A stretch of 64,000 nucleotides of DNA from Amblyomma americanum (lineage: Eukaryota > Arthropoda > Arachnida > Ixodida > Ixodidae). Numbering within the stretch: position 1 is the first letter of the stretch; every line of letters starts with the position of its first letter. This document shows, piece by piece, positions 20,960-32,030 of this stretch. A program made the translations under genes and the position numbers. The stretch lies in NCBI RefSeq assembly GCF_052857255.1, contig NW_027526677.1, positions 1-64,000 on the forward strand, in the 5' to 3' direction. The notes under the pieces were generated by a model. The model worked only from the letters and a program-made list of their open reading frames with translations, did not search any database and was not told the DNA's origin.

Positions 20960-21420
20960 CGAACTACTGTGTGTTGCGGATGCAGGGTGCGCAAAAGAGA
21001 GCGCTACTTTTGGCAGCGTTCCATCTGATCTATGAAACGGAGCGTATATTACGGCAGCGTTTCGATCCTTCAGCTTAGCCGTGCCGTGGCGGCGCCGTTG
21101 CAGCGACGTGGTCACGTGGTGTGGAGCACCTGCCGGCGGCGCTGCGCCATGGCTTGTCACGTGGTGCGGAGCAACTGCTGGTACCGGCGGCGCGGCGCAC
21201 CGGAGAAACCGAGCCGCAACAGCTGTGCTCATGCGCCGTGTCAAGCGGGAAAAAGATGAAAAAGGAATGCCCACAGTAACGAAGCGGAGAATGGCTGATT
21301 TTTCATTTCAACAAAGGAGGTTTTACTCGGCCAGCTGTAGCTATTGCGTCACTCTAGGTTTATGTAGAGCTGAACCACCGCTAATTTTTTTTGTTAAAGT
21401 GTCATCCTTAGGAATTGGTA
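20960..21420 (+). repeat. PLE 5'-region repeat with CACGTG boxes, copy 1
   Basis: Aligns with the reverse complement of 34520-34860. Shared blocks include 'ggccagctgtagct', 'gcgtcactc(t/c)aggttta' and repeated CACGTGGT motifs. In both places it lies 5' of PLE coding sequence in the sense direction, so it is probably the element's upstream region. Confidence 0.55.
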
Positions 21421-21589
21421 TTTATCTAACCTTTCACGAGGACGTGAGGAACTCGCCTAACACTAGTGCGCATCTGATTTTGGTCTGTTCAGTGAGACGG
21501 CTGGGTTTGTTTAGAAAGCCGGTTTGTGGTCTTCCTTTGGAGAATTTTCTGGTGTCGGTGGGGGAAAGCCAAGGCGTCTCGAACGGTGG

Positions 21590-23200
21590 ATCGTTAATTT
21601 CATTCTATAAACAAAGAATCTACTGAGAAACTCCGCAAAGAAACAATAATCACTGCTAATGATAAGCACTCCGTTCATCCACTAAGCCCGAATTCAGGCA
21701 CATTCCATCTATTGGCGAAGGTGCGCAAGCCCGACGTCAGTGGACGACCAATTGTTTCGGGCTTTCAAACCGTGACGAAAACCTCAGAAGTTTTTTTTGT
21801 TCGCCTAATAAGCTATATCCACTCTACATTTTCATCTCATATAAAAAACAGCAACCCCTTTCAGGCTACGTTGCTGACCTCGATCTCAATTGCGACTCTA
21901 TTCTCGTTGCCTTAGATTTGTTGTTCGCAGTACACAGACATACCGACGAGGATGGCGCAAATACGTAAAACAAATCTAAGACACATCATTGATTAATAAT
22001 TGTGTTGATGGCTTAAACCACAAAACTTTGCTGAATTAATCGTTGGGCTTAACAGTTCTGAATTTAATAACGATCATTACGTTCAAGTAGCTGAATGTCA
22101 TTAGGCACGAAAAACGGTCCTAACTATGCAGATATATTCGTGGGTGTATCAGGAAACAGCTTCTTGTCCGATCGCTCACTCAAGCCTTTATTTATTATAA
22201 ACCCTACAGAGATGACATATTCCTAAAATGCGAGCATAGCGAGCCTGAACTACTTTCTTTCATCGCTGCTTTAACGACATGCATAATTCGATATCATTTT
22301 CGCACTCCTACTCAACTGACCGCATGAACTTTCTCGGCGTTACAGGGCCCCGCCGTGTTAAAAAATATTTACTTTTCTGTACAAGAAAACCACTCACAGA
22401 CACCGGTACTTTCACTTCCATAGTAACCACGTAACGCACTGCAAAACACGTATTCGCTACGGCCAAGCATTCCGCTACATACGGATCTGCTCTGAGGACT
22501 CTGATTTTAATCGTAACTGCATGACATTGAAAAAACATTATTAGAGCGAAAGTACCCCGCTTCACTCATCGATGATATTTTTGCACGTGGGGCCAAGTTG
22601 ACCGAAAGGCCCCCTTTGACGGATCCAATCGCCCCAACTTAGTTTTGCAAACCAACTTGAAACTGATGCATTAAGCTTTTCTTCCAAACTTCACCAGCAT
22701 TCTTCGCAAGCATCATAAAAACATCGGACAACGCGAACGACTTAAACTGACGTTCACAGATCCGCCCTGAGTAGTCTACATGCGATCAAAAAATCTGCGT
22801 GACTTGCTAACTTCTTCAAAAATTTCACATCATGTCTAGAAAGGCTGCCACCGCCCGTCTAGAAAGCAAAGATGCAAAATCTGCGCATATAAGACTTCCT
22901 GAGTAATAGCTACCAACTCCGCTTCTAATCATCACAAAACAATTAAAGGCACGTTTTGCTGCGATACTTCGAACGCAGTGAATCTCTTGGAGGGCTCTGT
23001 GCGCAATAAGCAGTACATAGGAAAAACAGAAATTTCCGTTTACGCTTCAACAACCCCAAAGCTCACTGCCCCTATCCCCCAACCTTACGCTATATAAACA
23101 TGTCAGCATTCCTGGTCACTGATTGGACAGAATAAAAGTTACCATCTCACAATCAGGATTTAGGACACATCATGATATAAAAACTCGCTAGTCATAACTC
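21590..23200 (+). pseudogene. Degenerate Penelope-like element C (RT and GIY-YIG)
   Basis: Penelope-like elements encode an RT and usually a GIY-YIG endonuclease. Here the RT entry region reads GTFHLLAKVRKPDVSGRPIV near 21700. The later conserved RYFHFHSNHVTHCKTRIRYG lies near 22400, a GCHRPSRKQRCKICAY cysteine region near 22850, and CNKQYIGK-type endonuclease sequence (VRNKQYIGKTE) near 23000. The YxDD core is deleted between about 21900 and 22150. Many stops; clearly dead. Confidence 0.7.
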
Positions 23201-23407
23201 ATTCACAAATTTGGTGCGGTTTCTGCTGGTTTAAACGATAGTCTAAGGATGCTTGCTTGTCTGCCCCTCAAACATTTTCGCTTTTCACATGTGTGTTCCC
23301 TTTTTTTGAATTTTGGTTGTTTTTCTGCGTCTTTTAATGCCTTTTATGATTGTATCCTCGCAGCCAGGTGTGTTTTGTGCCTTCTTCCATGTCATGATAT
23401 GTTCTTG

Positions 23408-23480
23408 ATAGTTGGTGGCTTAAACGCCTCCGACCAACAACGGACCAATTCCGTTGTTGGTCGGAGGCGTTTAAGCCACC

Positions 23481-23486
<6 letters not shown>
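23408..23486. repeat. Perfect 37-bp inverted repeat, 5-nt loop
   Basis: Arms 23408-23444 and 23450-23486 are exact complements around loop CCAAT. The right arm runs straight into the (TA)n tract. Confidence 0.95.

Positions 23487-23557
<71 letters not shown>
23484..23557. repeat. (TA)n microsatellite
   Basis: About 37 uninterrupted TA units. The apparent Tyr-Ile reading frames through it on both strands are artefacts. Confidence 0.98.
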
Positions 23558-23558
<1 letters not shown>

Positions 23559-23589
23559 CAGGGGCTTCAATGCTGCAGTTTAAGAGTAT

Positions 23590-23930
23590 ACAGCTTTACG
23601 ACAGACGCGCTTGTTGGTGTTAAAGTCTTGTTGTGCCAACAGTTTCGGAAATGGTATTCCCTTCGTCAGGGCACGCTTACAATGGAACTGTTTTGTCAAT
23701 ATATGGACACAGAGCGAGCGAAGAGGAACAATCTCCGCCCTCAAAGCAAACTTGAGAGTGCGGGCAAAGGACCGTATAGTGGTCCGTGCAGCGGCTCTCA
23801 CAGGGGCTGCGGATGAATAAAAGAAACACAGAAATGACGCAGACAAAAACGGGGAGCTGGAAATAGCAAAGGCGTAGGAAAGACAACGAATTTGAACAGT
23901 GATATAAAACGAAAAGGAGGCTTAAGCACG
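23590..23930 (-). repeat. PLE terminal repeat (pLTR-like), copy 1
   Basis: Aligns over about 330 bp with 33930-34260, the repeat 5' of PLE-B ORF1. Shared blocks include 'tgtgccaacagtttcgg', 'cattcccttcgtcagggca' and 'gacaacgaatttgaacag'. No PLE coding follows here; the sequence goes into the (TA)n tract. Confidence 0.7.
23633..23674 (-). ncRNA. Hammerhead-ribozyme-like motif
   Basis: On the minus strand: stem I strand GTGCC, core CTGACGA (CUGANGA), stem II GGGAAT/ATTTCC with loop ACC, core GAAA, a very short stem III, GTT, then stem I partner GGCAC. The stem I strands are exact complements, and the only non-Watson-Crick pair in stem II is G-U. Hammerheads of this type are known from Penelope-like elements. 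Weak points are an extra A after CTGACGA and a stem III of two pairs at most. Confidence 0.5.
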
Positions 23931-24104
23931 GCGCGCGGCGCACCGGGAGGCCGCACTTCCCACCCCCCTTCTACTGCACTCCCGCGAGACGCCGCGGGTT
24001 CCGCGCGGGTGGCTCGTATAATGTATCCTGAGACGCTTGCTGGGGACGCACACGAGAGATACCTAATAAGGTAGAACTTTGGGCTTCTTGGTGAATAACT
24101 TTAG

Positions 24105-25779
24105 AAAAAGACATAGCGAAAGAAGACAGGACAGTGCAGAGAGAACACAGGACGAGCGCTAACTGACAACTGCAGGCTTACTTGAAATCCACACTCGAGA
24201 AACCAGTGCGCATTTTCAGCCACGCAGCAAGAAACGTAAAGATTAGGACGCCGATGCAGTTATCACGAAAATATTACAAGTAAAAAATTCAGAGCACCAG
24301 AGAAAAGGTAACAAGCACCCCCTTTTTGATCTTTAACTTTCAGCACGAAGAAAGATTTTACGTTGAAGTCAGGAAACAAAATTCTTTGTGCAAGAGATCA
24401 AGGGAAGTTTCGCTAACACACTTGTCCCTTCCAGTCCTTTGGATGTTACACGCCTCAAGAATTTCTCTGGCAAGCTGGTCTTTGGCGCGGCCAACAACCT
24501 TAGTTTTGTACAAATAAGGACGGCACCCGCAGTCCCTGCATTGCCGGAGCAAGTGCCTTCCGCTTACACCATTCAATCTTCACCGCGATCATCAATCACC
24601 GCGATCATCCAATCTTTGGCCAGGTTGGCCTATGGAGACGCTGCCGCAACTTAGAGGAATTTCGTACACATGGCAAACATTGCACTCAACAAATTTAGTA
24701 GCATGCTTGATGTTGCAAGCTTGTTTCTTGGCAATATTCCTGCTGGAAAAAGCGCAAAGACTTGAAAGCTTTCGGGGTGTTGTGGAAACTATACCTACTC
24801 CGAATTTTCCAACTACTCTTTTTAAATTAAGCGAAATGATTTGAACGTAAGGCAGTACTTCAAAGTTGTTTGTTTGATTTTCTTTCTGTGAATCGGACCG
24901 CGTTTCTTCTCGACTTAATATCTTCATCAAAGATTCTGCCACAGCCTTGAGAACAGACCTAGGAAAACCAGCTTGCTTGAGTCGCTCAGCTTGGAGGTCA
25001 AACCTTGAACCCACTCTGTGCAAACAAGACTTTAAAAGAGCTCCTCTAAAATACAACGAAGGTATTCCTCTTTTCACAAGTTTAGAAGGCGAAGACTCAA
25101 ACGGCAACACAGCCTTAGTCGAACGCGGCACATAGGCCCAACAAATGTGACTAGTGTGGTTAAAAAACAACCTCAAATCTAAACACTGCAGTGAATGATG
25201 ATGTGGGAGCTCAAAGGTGAATTTTATGCCCGTAGAAACATATGAAAAGCAATAAAAACTTTTGCAGCGATTAAGAAGAAATATTCTTCCGTTGATTGTA
25301 ACAGGACCAGGAAGCAGTCAACGTACCTAAACTCTTTAGCAGCGGGTGTAGTGTTGAATTTTTGGTTTATAGCGTGGTCAAACTTTGCTAAATAGATATC
25401 ACACAATACAGGCCACACCCAAGAACTGATACATATTCCACTTTTTTGAATGTAGAAGTTCTCATTGAAATGGATGATGGCTCTCTTCAGGTAAAATGTT
25501 AGTAACTCCAAGAAGGCTTCAACAGAAAGGCCACTGGAGTTTTGAAAGGCCACGCTTGCAGCAACATCAATGCTCTGGCGAACAGCTTCCAAAAGTTCAT
25601 CGTGCGGAACAGAATAAAATAATTCTTCAATATCCACCGAAATGACGCAGTTAGCCCCGTGTCATTCTTCACCGGGCACTTGAGCATTTTCTTCCGTGTT
25701 GCGCACCTTGAAAGGGTCTTCAATATGTAGCTTGCTGAGTTGAAGCTGTAGTAACGTACCGACCTCAGCTCTCCACGTT
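24105..25779 (-). pseudogene. Penelope-like element A: RT core to GIY-YIG and 3'UTR
   Basis: Minus-strand RT reads ETWRAEVGTLLQLQLSKL, then VISVDIEELFYSVPHDELLE, ISSWVWPVLCDIYLAKFDHA, and FRYVDCFLVLL where the catalytic YVDD has become YVDC. The connector (LKQAGFPRSVLKAVAESLM) and the endonuclease start (CHVYEIPLSCGSVSIGQ) follow to 24592. The zinc-linked C-terminus (GRHLLRQCRDCGCRPYLY) ends near 24358. 3'UTR runs to about 24105 and matches 28180-28430. Upstream coding continues at 26716 beyond a LINE insertion. Stops and the lost aspartate make it inactive. Confidence 0.8.
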
Positions 25780-25790
25780 TCGCGCTCGGT
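25780..25790. repeat. 11-bp target-site duplication, left
   Basis: TCGCGCTCGGT, repeated exactly at 26705-26715, flanks the LINE inside PLE-A. Confidence 0.85.
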
Positions 25791-26704
25791 AGTAGTAGTA
25801 GTAGAAAACATTTATTCCAAAAAGGTAGGATAGAGAAGCGAAAATATAGATTTTGGGTGGAGTCCTTATTTCAGGACCCCAATGTCAACCGCAGTTGCTC
25901 AGTTGCTCTCGCTTGGGATATCAGCTTTCGCTGCGTCGCCAAGTCAGAGCTGAGCAGGGCAGACTCCCACTGTTCCTCGGAGTGATGTTTGTCTAGTTCG
26001 GGGGGCTTGGGACCAGAGCAGCCCCATGTTACATGATATGTTGTTGGAATTCCGCCACACCAGGGGCAGATGCTGTCATATCTGTCTGGGAAGATGATGT
26101 GGTACTTGTGTAGGTTAGGAAAGGTGTTCGTCTGTAGTTGTCGCCATTCCCTCGCCTCTGCCGCCGTTAGCTTACGGTGTGGTGGGGGATAGACTTGTCT
26201 TTTTGTTCGGAGAAGGAGGAGGCGCTCGCGTACGTAGAGGGGAGAGGGGTGAAGTCAGGGAGGTTAGTCGCTCGGTTAGTATATCCTCGAGCTAGACTGT
26301 CCGCGGCCTCGTTTCCCTCGAGCCCCTCGTGCCCAGGAGTCCAAGTGATTTGGTGCTTGCATGTGGAATTTCGAACTTGTGGGGTAGTCACAATGGGAGC
26401 GACGGAGTGTGGAAGTCTGCCAGAGAGGAAGAGGCGACACGCGGACTGGGAGTCAGTAATAATTTTTAACTCATTTCCCGTAGCATCGCCGTGCTGGATT
26501 GCGAGGGCAATTGCAGCAGTTTCTGCTACTGTGGGAGAGCAGTTTCGTAGGGAGGCGCTGGCGATTTCCTTGAAATTGGTGTCTAAGACGACCGCCACCG
26601 CATTTGTTGAATCGGGGTACATGGCTGCGTCGACTTATACAGCATTTTGTGCTTGTCGATGTGTGTCGATAGTCCACTCGAAAGGCGCGAGTGGACTATC
26701 TGCG
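25791..26704 (-). mobile_element. 5'-truncated LINE inserted in PLE-A
   Basis: The minus strand encodes RNase H: AVAVVLDTNFKEIASAS, VAETAAIALAIQHGD, LKIITDSQSACRLF, and ITWTPGHEGLEGNEAADSLA. A C-terminal region and a (TAC)n tail at 25791-25802 follow. The RNase H frame (about 26167-26622) is open for 151 codons. RT is lost to truncation. The insertion breaks the PLE frame between 'TERD' and 'ETWRAE'. Confidence 0.85.
26668..26700. repeat. 13-bp hairpin at the LINE 5' junction
   Basis: GATAGTCCACTCG and its exact complement flank a 7-nt loop, AAAGGCG, at the truncated 5' end of the LINE. It may be filler from snap-back synthesis at integration, or have been copied from PLE sequence nearby. 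Confidence 0.85.
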
Positions 26705-26715
26705 TCGCGCTCGGT

Positions 26716-27150
26716 GACAATAGGTCTGAAAGGTACCTGCGCCTTGTGTGTCTTAACACTGAAGAAGGCTTTCAAAACGTGACCATCGCTGCTCTTCACA
26801 CTTTTGGCCAGCTTTTCCAAAATTAGGTCACTAAGGAGAGCAAGAACCACGGGTCTTTTTTGTATCGCCAACTTCTCCGTTTCATCAAACAAGCCTTTTG
26901 GTAAGGCGGTGACACCACCTTCTTTATCGGCGAACGTTAGCGAAATATTCGACTCACGAAAATATTCGGAAATATCATGAAGAACTGACTGTTGGCGGCC
27001 CTTGCGACAAAAGTTCCTGCTTACCGACGCCAATCCTTCAGCTTGGCACCAATCCTTACCTTCCGTTAGAGCCTTCATTGCAATTCTTCGCACCGCGGCC
27101 AACCACTCATTTTTCTTAACGCCTGCTTCCAAGGCAAACTTTTTAGCAAA
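26716..27150 (-). pseudogene. Penelope-like element A: N-terminal part
   Basis: Minus-strand frame with NFAKKFALEAGVKKNEWLAA, RKGRQQSVLHDISEYF, KLAIQKRPVVLALLSDLILE and VLKAFFSVKTHK.QVPFRPIVTERD, the conserved PLE region before the RT fingers. It is open from about 27252 to 26635 and continues, across the LINE, at 25779. It meets the plus-strand PLE copy head to head near 27150. Confidence 0.75.
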
Positions 27151-28430
27151 GTTCGACTGCGCTCTATACCTAAAATTCAACACTGAACCCGTTGCTGATG
27201 TGTTTACGTACGTTGACGACTTCGTGGTCCTGTTAGAACCAACGGAAGACATTATCGCTTTTATCGCTGAGAATGTACTTCATGCTTTTTCATCTGTTTC
27301 TATTGGCCAAAAATTCACCTTTGAGCTCCCACATCATTACCTGCAGTTTATAGATTTGCGGTTGTTTTTTAACCAGACTAGCCACATTTGTTGGGACTAT
27401 GTGCCACGTTCGACTAAGGGTGTGTTGCCGTTTGTCTTCGCATTCTAAACTTGTGAAAAGAGGAATAGCTTCCTTGTCTTTTAGAGCTGCGCTTTAAATA
27501 TCTTTTTTTTGCACAGAGTGGGTTCAAGATTTGACATCTAAGTTGAGCTACTCAAACAAGCTGGTTATCGTATGCCAGTTCTCACGGCAGTGGCAGAAAC
27601 CTTGATGAAGAAATTACGTCGAGAAGAAACGCGGACCGGATCACAGAAAGAAAATCAGAAAAAGAAATTTGATGTACTGCCTTACGTCCACAGCATTTCG
27701 CATAATTTAAAAAGAGTAGCTAGAAAATTCGGAGCAGATACGGATTTCACAGCCCCTCGAAAGCTTTCAAATCTTTGCGCTCATTCTGGCAAGAATATTG
27801 CCAGGAAACCAGCTTGCAACATCAAACATGCTATAAATTTGTTGAGTGCAATGTTTGTGTTGTGTTCGAAATCTCTCTAAGTTGCGGCAGCGTCTACATA
27901 GGCGAAACTGCCCGAGGCTGAAATGATCGCTTACGCGAGCATTCCGATTCACTCGAGGGTGTAATGTGTAGGCGCTTCCCATGCATTGTAGGGACTGCGG
28001 GTGCCGTTCTCTTGTGTACAAAACTAAGGTTGTTGGCCGCGGCAAAGTCCAGCTTGCCAGAGAAATTCTTGAGGAGCCTAGCAAGGCCTGCAATGGACAA
28101 GTGCGTTAGCGAACCTTCTCTTGCTCTCTTGCATAAAGAATTTTTTTCCTCAATTTAAAGCAAACTCTGTCTTCGTGCTGAAAGGTAAAGATCAAAAAGG
28201 AGGTGTTTGTTGTTGTCTTTTGTCTGGGGCTCTGAATTTTTGTACATGGGATGCTTTCATGATAACTGTAACGGCGCCCCAATATTTCCGTTTGTTGCTG
28301 CGTGGCTTAACATGCGCGCTGGTTTCCTCGAGTGTGGATTTCAAATAAACCTGCAGTAGTCAGTTAGCGCTCGTCCTGTGTTGTCTCAGCACTTCCTGTC
28401 TTCTTCCGCTATGTCTTTTTCAAAACGAGA
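27150..28430 (+). pseudogene. Penelope-like element A': inverted 3' half
   Basis: Plus-strand RT with intact catalytic FTYVDDFVVLL (about 27202). LPHHYLQFIDLRLFFNQTSH and YVPRSTKGVLPF follow to a stop at 27448, then the connector (27572-27880). The endonuclease region LSCGSVYIGETARG and the C-terminus DKCVSEPSLALLHKEFF end near 28140. 3'UTR to about 28430 matches the 3' end of PLE-A. Stops and frameshifts are present. It lacks all sequence 5' of the catalytic motif. Confidence 0.8.
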
Positions 28431-28488
28431 GACACTTGTTCTGCGCCGCAACGGCAACCTGCAACCGTGTCGTATATGTATCTTTTCT

Positions 28489-30288
28489 TCAGAGCGTGGC
28501 TGATGTTTTCAAGAACAACATCCGGCGTATTTTGATTTTTAATGTTGTCCAAAGACTATGACGGCTGAAATTTCCTCCGTTGTCTCCTTCAAGCAAGTAG
28601 AGCCTTCCGGGAGTAGCGTTCATGCCCTGGGAGAACATGCCAAACTTGTGAATGAGGTATGACTCCCTTTGTAACCTGTAATGGGCGCTAGAGAACACGG
28701 ACTGGAGAAGGATGACGCGGATGTTTTCGAAACTGTGGAGTGACACACTTAGGTGCTTGGAATGGGGTAAGCTGGGTGAGGATCACACGTGGTCTTTCTG
28801 ATTGTTAAAGCTTAACAAAATGATGTCTTGGGCTGTCAAATATACTCTTCCCCATACACCTCACAATGAAGTTTCTAAATGACATTGCTTGAGTCGCAGC
28901 CGAGGTCTTCTCTTATGTGAAACACAAAGTGTGTCGAACATCGATTTTGAAAGTTTGGTGTCTAAAATGTGCGGACCGACTTTGCACCTGGGTTTTCCGC
29001 ATGGGTGGCACCCACTCTGGGCAAAGTTCTTTGTTTTCGCATTGACAAGCAAGCCTCTCAAGCTCTCTTCCCAGCGGTACACCACTCTGGGCGGTTCCTT
29101 GGCTATTAGTGACAACCTGTTACTCAGTCTGATTATGTTGAAATGACGGCTTAGAACGTTACCTACACTTAGAGCCGTTGAGGAAAATGTAATGATTAAA
29201 TTTGTTTTGCAGTCGTCTTTCACAATGTTTTCTGCCAGGATGAATGCGCGGTATAGGTTGCGAGCGCATTGAATCGCGTCATCGACTATTTCCTCGAGGT
29301 ATTTCTGTCTTGACAGAGCTTCTTCGAGAGTCCTTGTGTGTTGGTCAAATTCCTCTATTGTAGAACATATTTTTCTGTATCTGTGCGCTTGAGAGGACGG
29401 ATGCTTGTTTTGCAGTGCTTCCGATGGCTACTCTAGAAATGAAGATATAGCTGTCTATCGTAAATTTTTGTATAGTGTAGTCAAGAGGCAGTAACAGTCC
29501 ACCCATATCTCCACGTAGAAAAAGTTAAATATAGTGTCAGAGATACTATGGGTGAACCTAATTGAGGGGTACAGGGCATTAAACTGAGCAATGAATTCCA
29601 ACAGGCTTGCTTCATCATTTTCCCGTATAAGAAATATGACGTCCAGGAAACGCTTGTAGAAAAGTGTTTTTTTGCTGTTTCTCAAGGAAGAGAATTTTTA
29701 CTGATGAAATGAAGATTCAGGCGTATTTAGATGCCAATTTTGTGCCCATCAAAATACCGCATATCTGGAGGTGGTGCTTACTGTGAAACTTAAAATTGTT
29801 CGAATTCAGAACCAGTTCAAGAAGGACGGAAAGAGTTCCGTTGTCCAAATCAACTGAACAATTTAACTTTCGAAGGATTCTATTGTTGCTGCTATGCCGT
29901 CGGCGTGCGGGATGTTTGTATACAGGGAGCAAACGTCCAATGTCGCTGGAAGACCTCCTACGGAGATGGTGAAGTTGAAAATCTCCCAAAGGAAATGGCT
30001 TGTGTCCTTGATGTAAGAAAGAAAACTGGGAGGGATGTCCTTGATGAGAAAGTTCGTAAAATTAGATATGTTCTTCGTCGCAGCCCTATTGCTAGACACG
30101 ACTGGACGACCAGGATGGTTGGCCTTATGTATTTTAGGGAGGAGATAAAAATTGTTCGGCAACATTGATCTTAACATTGCCTCACTTATTTTGCCGTCCT
30201 TAGAGAGTCTAGCAAGAGTGTCCTCTATCTCTAACACTAGCTGATGTGTGGGGTCGTTGGGAAGTTTCCTGTAGAACTGAACATCGTA
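28489..30288 (-). pseudogene. PLE-B ORF2, RT core and C-terminal endonuclease region
   Basis: Continues the frame broken by the DNA transposon: YDVQFYRKLPND, NFYLLPKIHKANHPGRPVVS, LPATLDVCSLYTNIPHADG (to 29863). Then after frame changes come FKFHSKHHLQICGILMGTKL and FYKRFLDVIFLI, where the second catalytic aspartate is replaced by Val. The linker GCHPCGKPRCKVGPHIL (28861-29223) and the end of a GIY-YIG-like domain (RESYLIHKFGMFSQGMNATP, 28489-28746) follow. The GIY-YIG catalytic start is not readable. Stops, frameshifts and the lost aspartate show it is dead. Confidence 0.75.
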
Positions 30289-30677
30289 AAGGGCACAGGG
30301 TAAGGTAAAATTAGAAAAAAATCGTTTTTTTTTTCTTTTGGAATTTTAGAAGTTCAATTCTTTCTACACATGTTCCATGATCGCACTTTCCTCAGAAAGC
30401 CATATTTACGGCTGAAAAACGCTTTTTCCGAAACCAAGTAGTGAGCGGCCACACCCCCTTTCAGGATTGACGTCAATTTTTTCAACCAAAAAGTCCACCA
30501 CCTGATTTCAAAACTTGTCTAAAATCAGCTACATATAAAAATTGTCTGGCAACTATTGTACAGCTCCTCTTTTTTAGCCAAGACAATCCTGAGACGCATT
30601 GCACGTTTTTTCCACGTTTCTGCAACCTTCATGCAGCTGCGTCCGAGTGCTATCCCTTTCGATCAGTATTGTAAATT

Positions 30678-31250
30678 GTGCCAGACGTACTATGGTTCCA
30701 GACGTACTATGGTTTGGCCATCAGAAGAAATGTAGGAAACCTGGATGATATGCGAAAGGCCGTTTGGGCAACCTTCTTCCACTTATCGGCCACAGACGAT
30801 GACCCATGCCATGGACTTTGCCCAAAGGGACCTGATACGTGGTGTGCCTTCAACAGAAGTCAGTCAGAGGGCAAGCCATTTTTCCACAAGGAGAGTTTGC
30901 CTACATCTGTCTTGGAGGCTATCAAACCCATTTATAGGGAGCTATCGAAGGCTGAGCTCCTAGAGAAGTGCCTGCATGGGCGAACTCAAAATGCAAATGA
31001 GTCGTTCAACCATGTTGTTTGGGAACGCGCGCCAAAGAATGTGTTTGTTAGGCTTCGGACCCTACGGATCGCAACACTGGATGCCGTTCTTTCATTTAAT
31101 GATGGTAGCATCGCACAGGCCAACGTTTTGAAGGCGTGTGGATTGAACCCAGGGAGCAACACCATCAAGTGGCTGAGGGAAGCTGACCATAAGCGCATGT
31201 ACTTTGCGGACCGAGCAACACGACAGCTTACAAAAGAGGCGCGACAGTTG
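30678..31250 (+). pseudogene. Mutator-like transposase C-terminal fragment
   Basis: Open frame with YYGLAIRRNVGNLDDMRKAV, CHGLCPKGPDTWCAFNR, LEKCLHGRTQNANESFNHVV and DAVLSFNDGS. The C-x-x-C/W-C block and TQN-NES-N block are those of the Mutator-like transposase family common in arthropod genomes. The N-terminal half is missing. The frame is cut at about 31250 (KEARQ) by a SINE and resumes near 31510 (KPKSEKMTATVTTKQ). Confidence 0.6.
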
Positions 31251-31255
31251 GTTGA

Positions 31256-31510
31256 GGCCCGACAGTGGTTGAGCATCCGCCTCGCATGCGGGAGGTGCGG
31301 GGTTCGATCCCCAGTGCCGCCGGGTACCCACCGGTGATACAATTGGTACAAGCTTTCCCCTGGTCTGGTGCTCGGCTTATTTGGGGTGAAATGCTTGGGA
31401 AATGGGTCTTCGACCCCACCTTGAGAATTTGAAAAATACCTTGTGCCATGGCGCTCTTTGGCCATAGATGCCGTTGCGCCATAAAAATCCATCATCATCA
31501 TCATCATCAA
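31256..31510 (+). mobile_element. Second tRNA-derived SINE family with (CAT)n tail
   Basis: The head GGCCCGACAGTGGTTGAGCA and B box GGTTCGATCCC look tRNA-derived. The body contains 'ggtgaaatgcttgggaaatggg' and 'tgccatggcgctcttt', with a (CAT)n tail at 31488-31507. A diverged copy without the head lies at 42780-42945. It is distinct from the Ruka-like SINE in head, body and tail. Confidence 0.75.
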
Positions 31511-32030
31511 AACGACAAGCCGAAAAGCGAAAAAATGACGGCGACAGTGACTACGAAGCAGGGGGCTATTAAACCAATTACTATGGAGGCGTTTCTGCGA
31601 ATAAAAAATGGTTTTTCACATCTTTTTTCTCTTTACTCTCTATTATCTCAAAACAGTGTTTTTTCTTACAAAGGTACCATTATTTCCAATGCCTTTCAAG
31701 ACAGATGGCTGATTTTTTTTGGCAATCATCTCCATAAGTGTTGCCAACTACTAAACTAAAATTAAGGAATTTCACTGAGCAGTTATTCTGTTATGATTTT
31801 TGAAATGCGCAAAGAAAGGCCAGATTTGTGTACTACCGGAAACAATTTTATTAAAAATCGAATTTTCAACACATTTCAAATATTCTAGTTCAGTAAAAAC
31901 AGCACAAAATTTGGCAAACAATGATATATGTATTATTAGGCTACTGTTATTAGCTAGTGAGAAACATGTACCTCAACATGGCCTAAAATGCATGGGAAGT
32001 ATAGGGCTTACCCTGTGCCCTTAAGCTGGC

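Larger units (their letters stand above)
30289..32022 (+). mobile_element. Mutator-type DNA transposon remnant inserted in PLE-B
   Basis: The ends are 16-bp perfect inverted repeats, AAGGGCACAGGGTAAG at 30289-30304 and its complement at 32007-32022. They interrupt the PLE frame exactly (HCQL before, YDVQF after). A 4-bp duplication TAAA/TTAA with one mismatch is possible, but no 8-9 bp duplication is seen. It carries a transposase fragment and a nested SINE. The 5' coding part is deleted. Confidence 0.65.

Noticed and set aside
23249..23623. 124-codon open frame with a Tyr-Ile repeat
   Set aside because: It runs through the (TA)n microsatellite and a palindrome; a frame appears on both strands.
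26177..26782. 201-codon plus-strand open frame
   Set aside because: It is antisense to the LINE RNase H frame and crosses the insertion junction; no domain is seen.
31256..31330. tRNA gene on the plus strand
   Set aside because: B box is good, but the body and (CAT)n tail recur at 42780-42945, marking a second SINE family.
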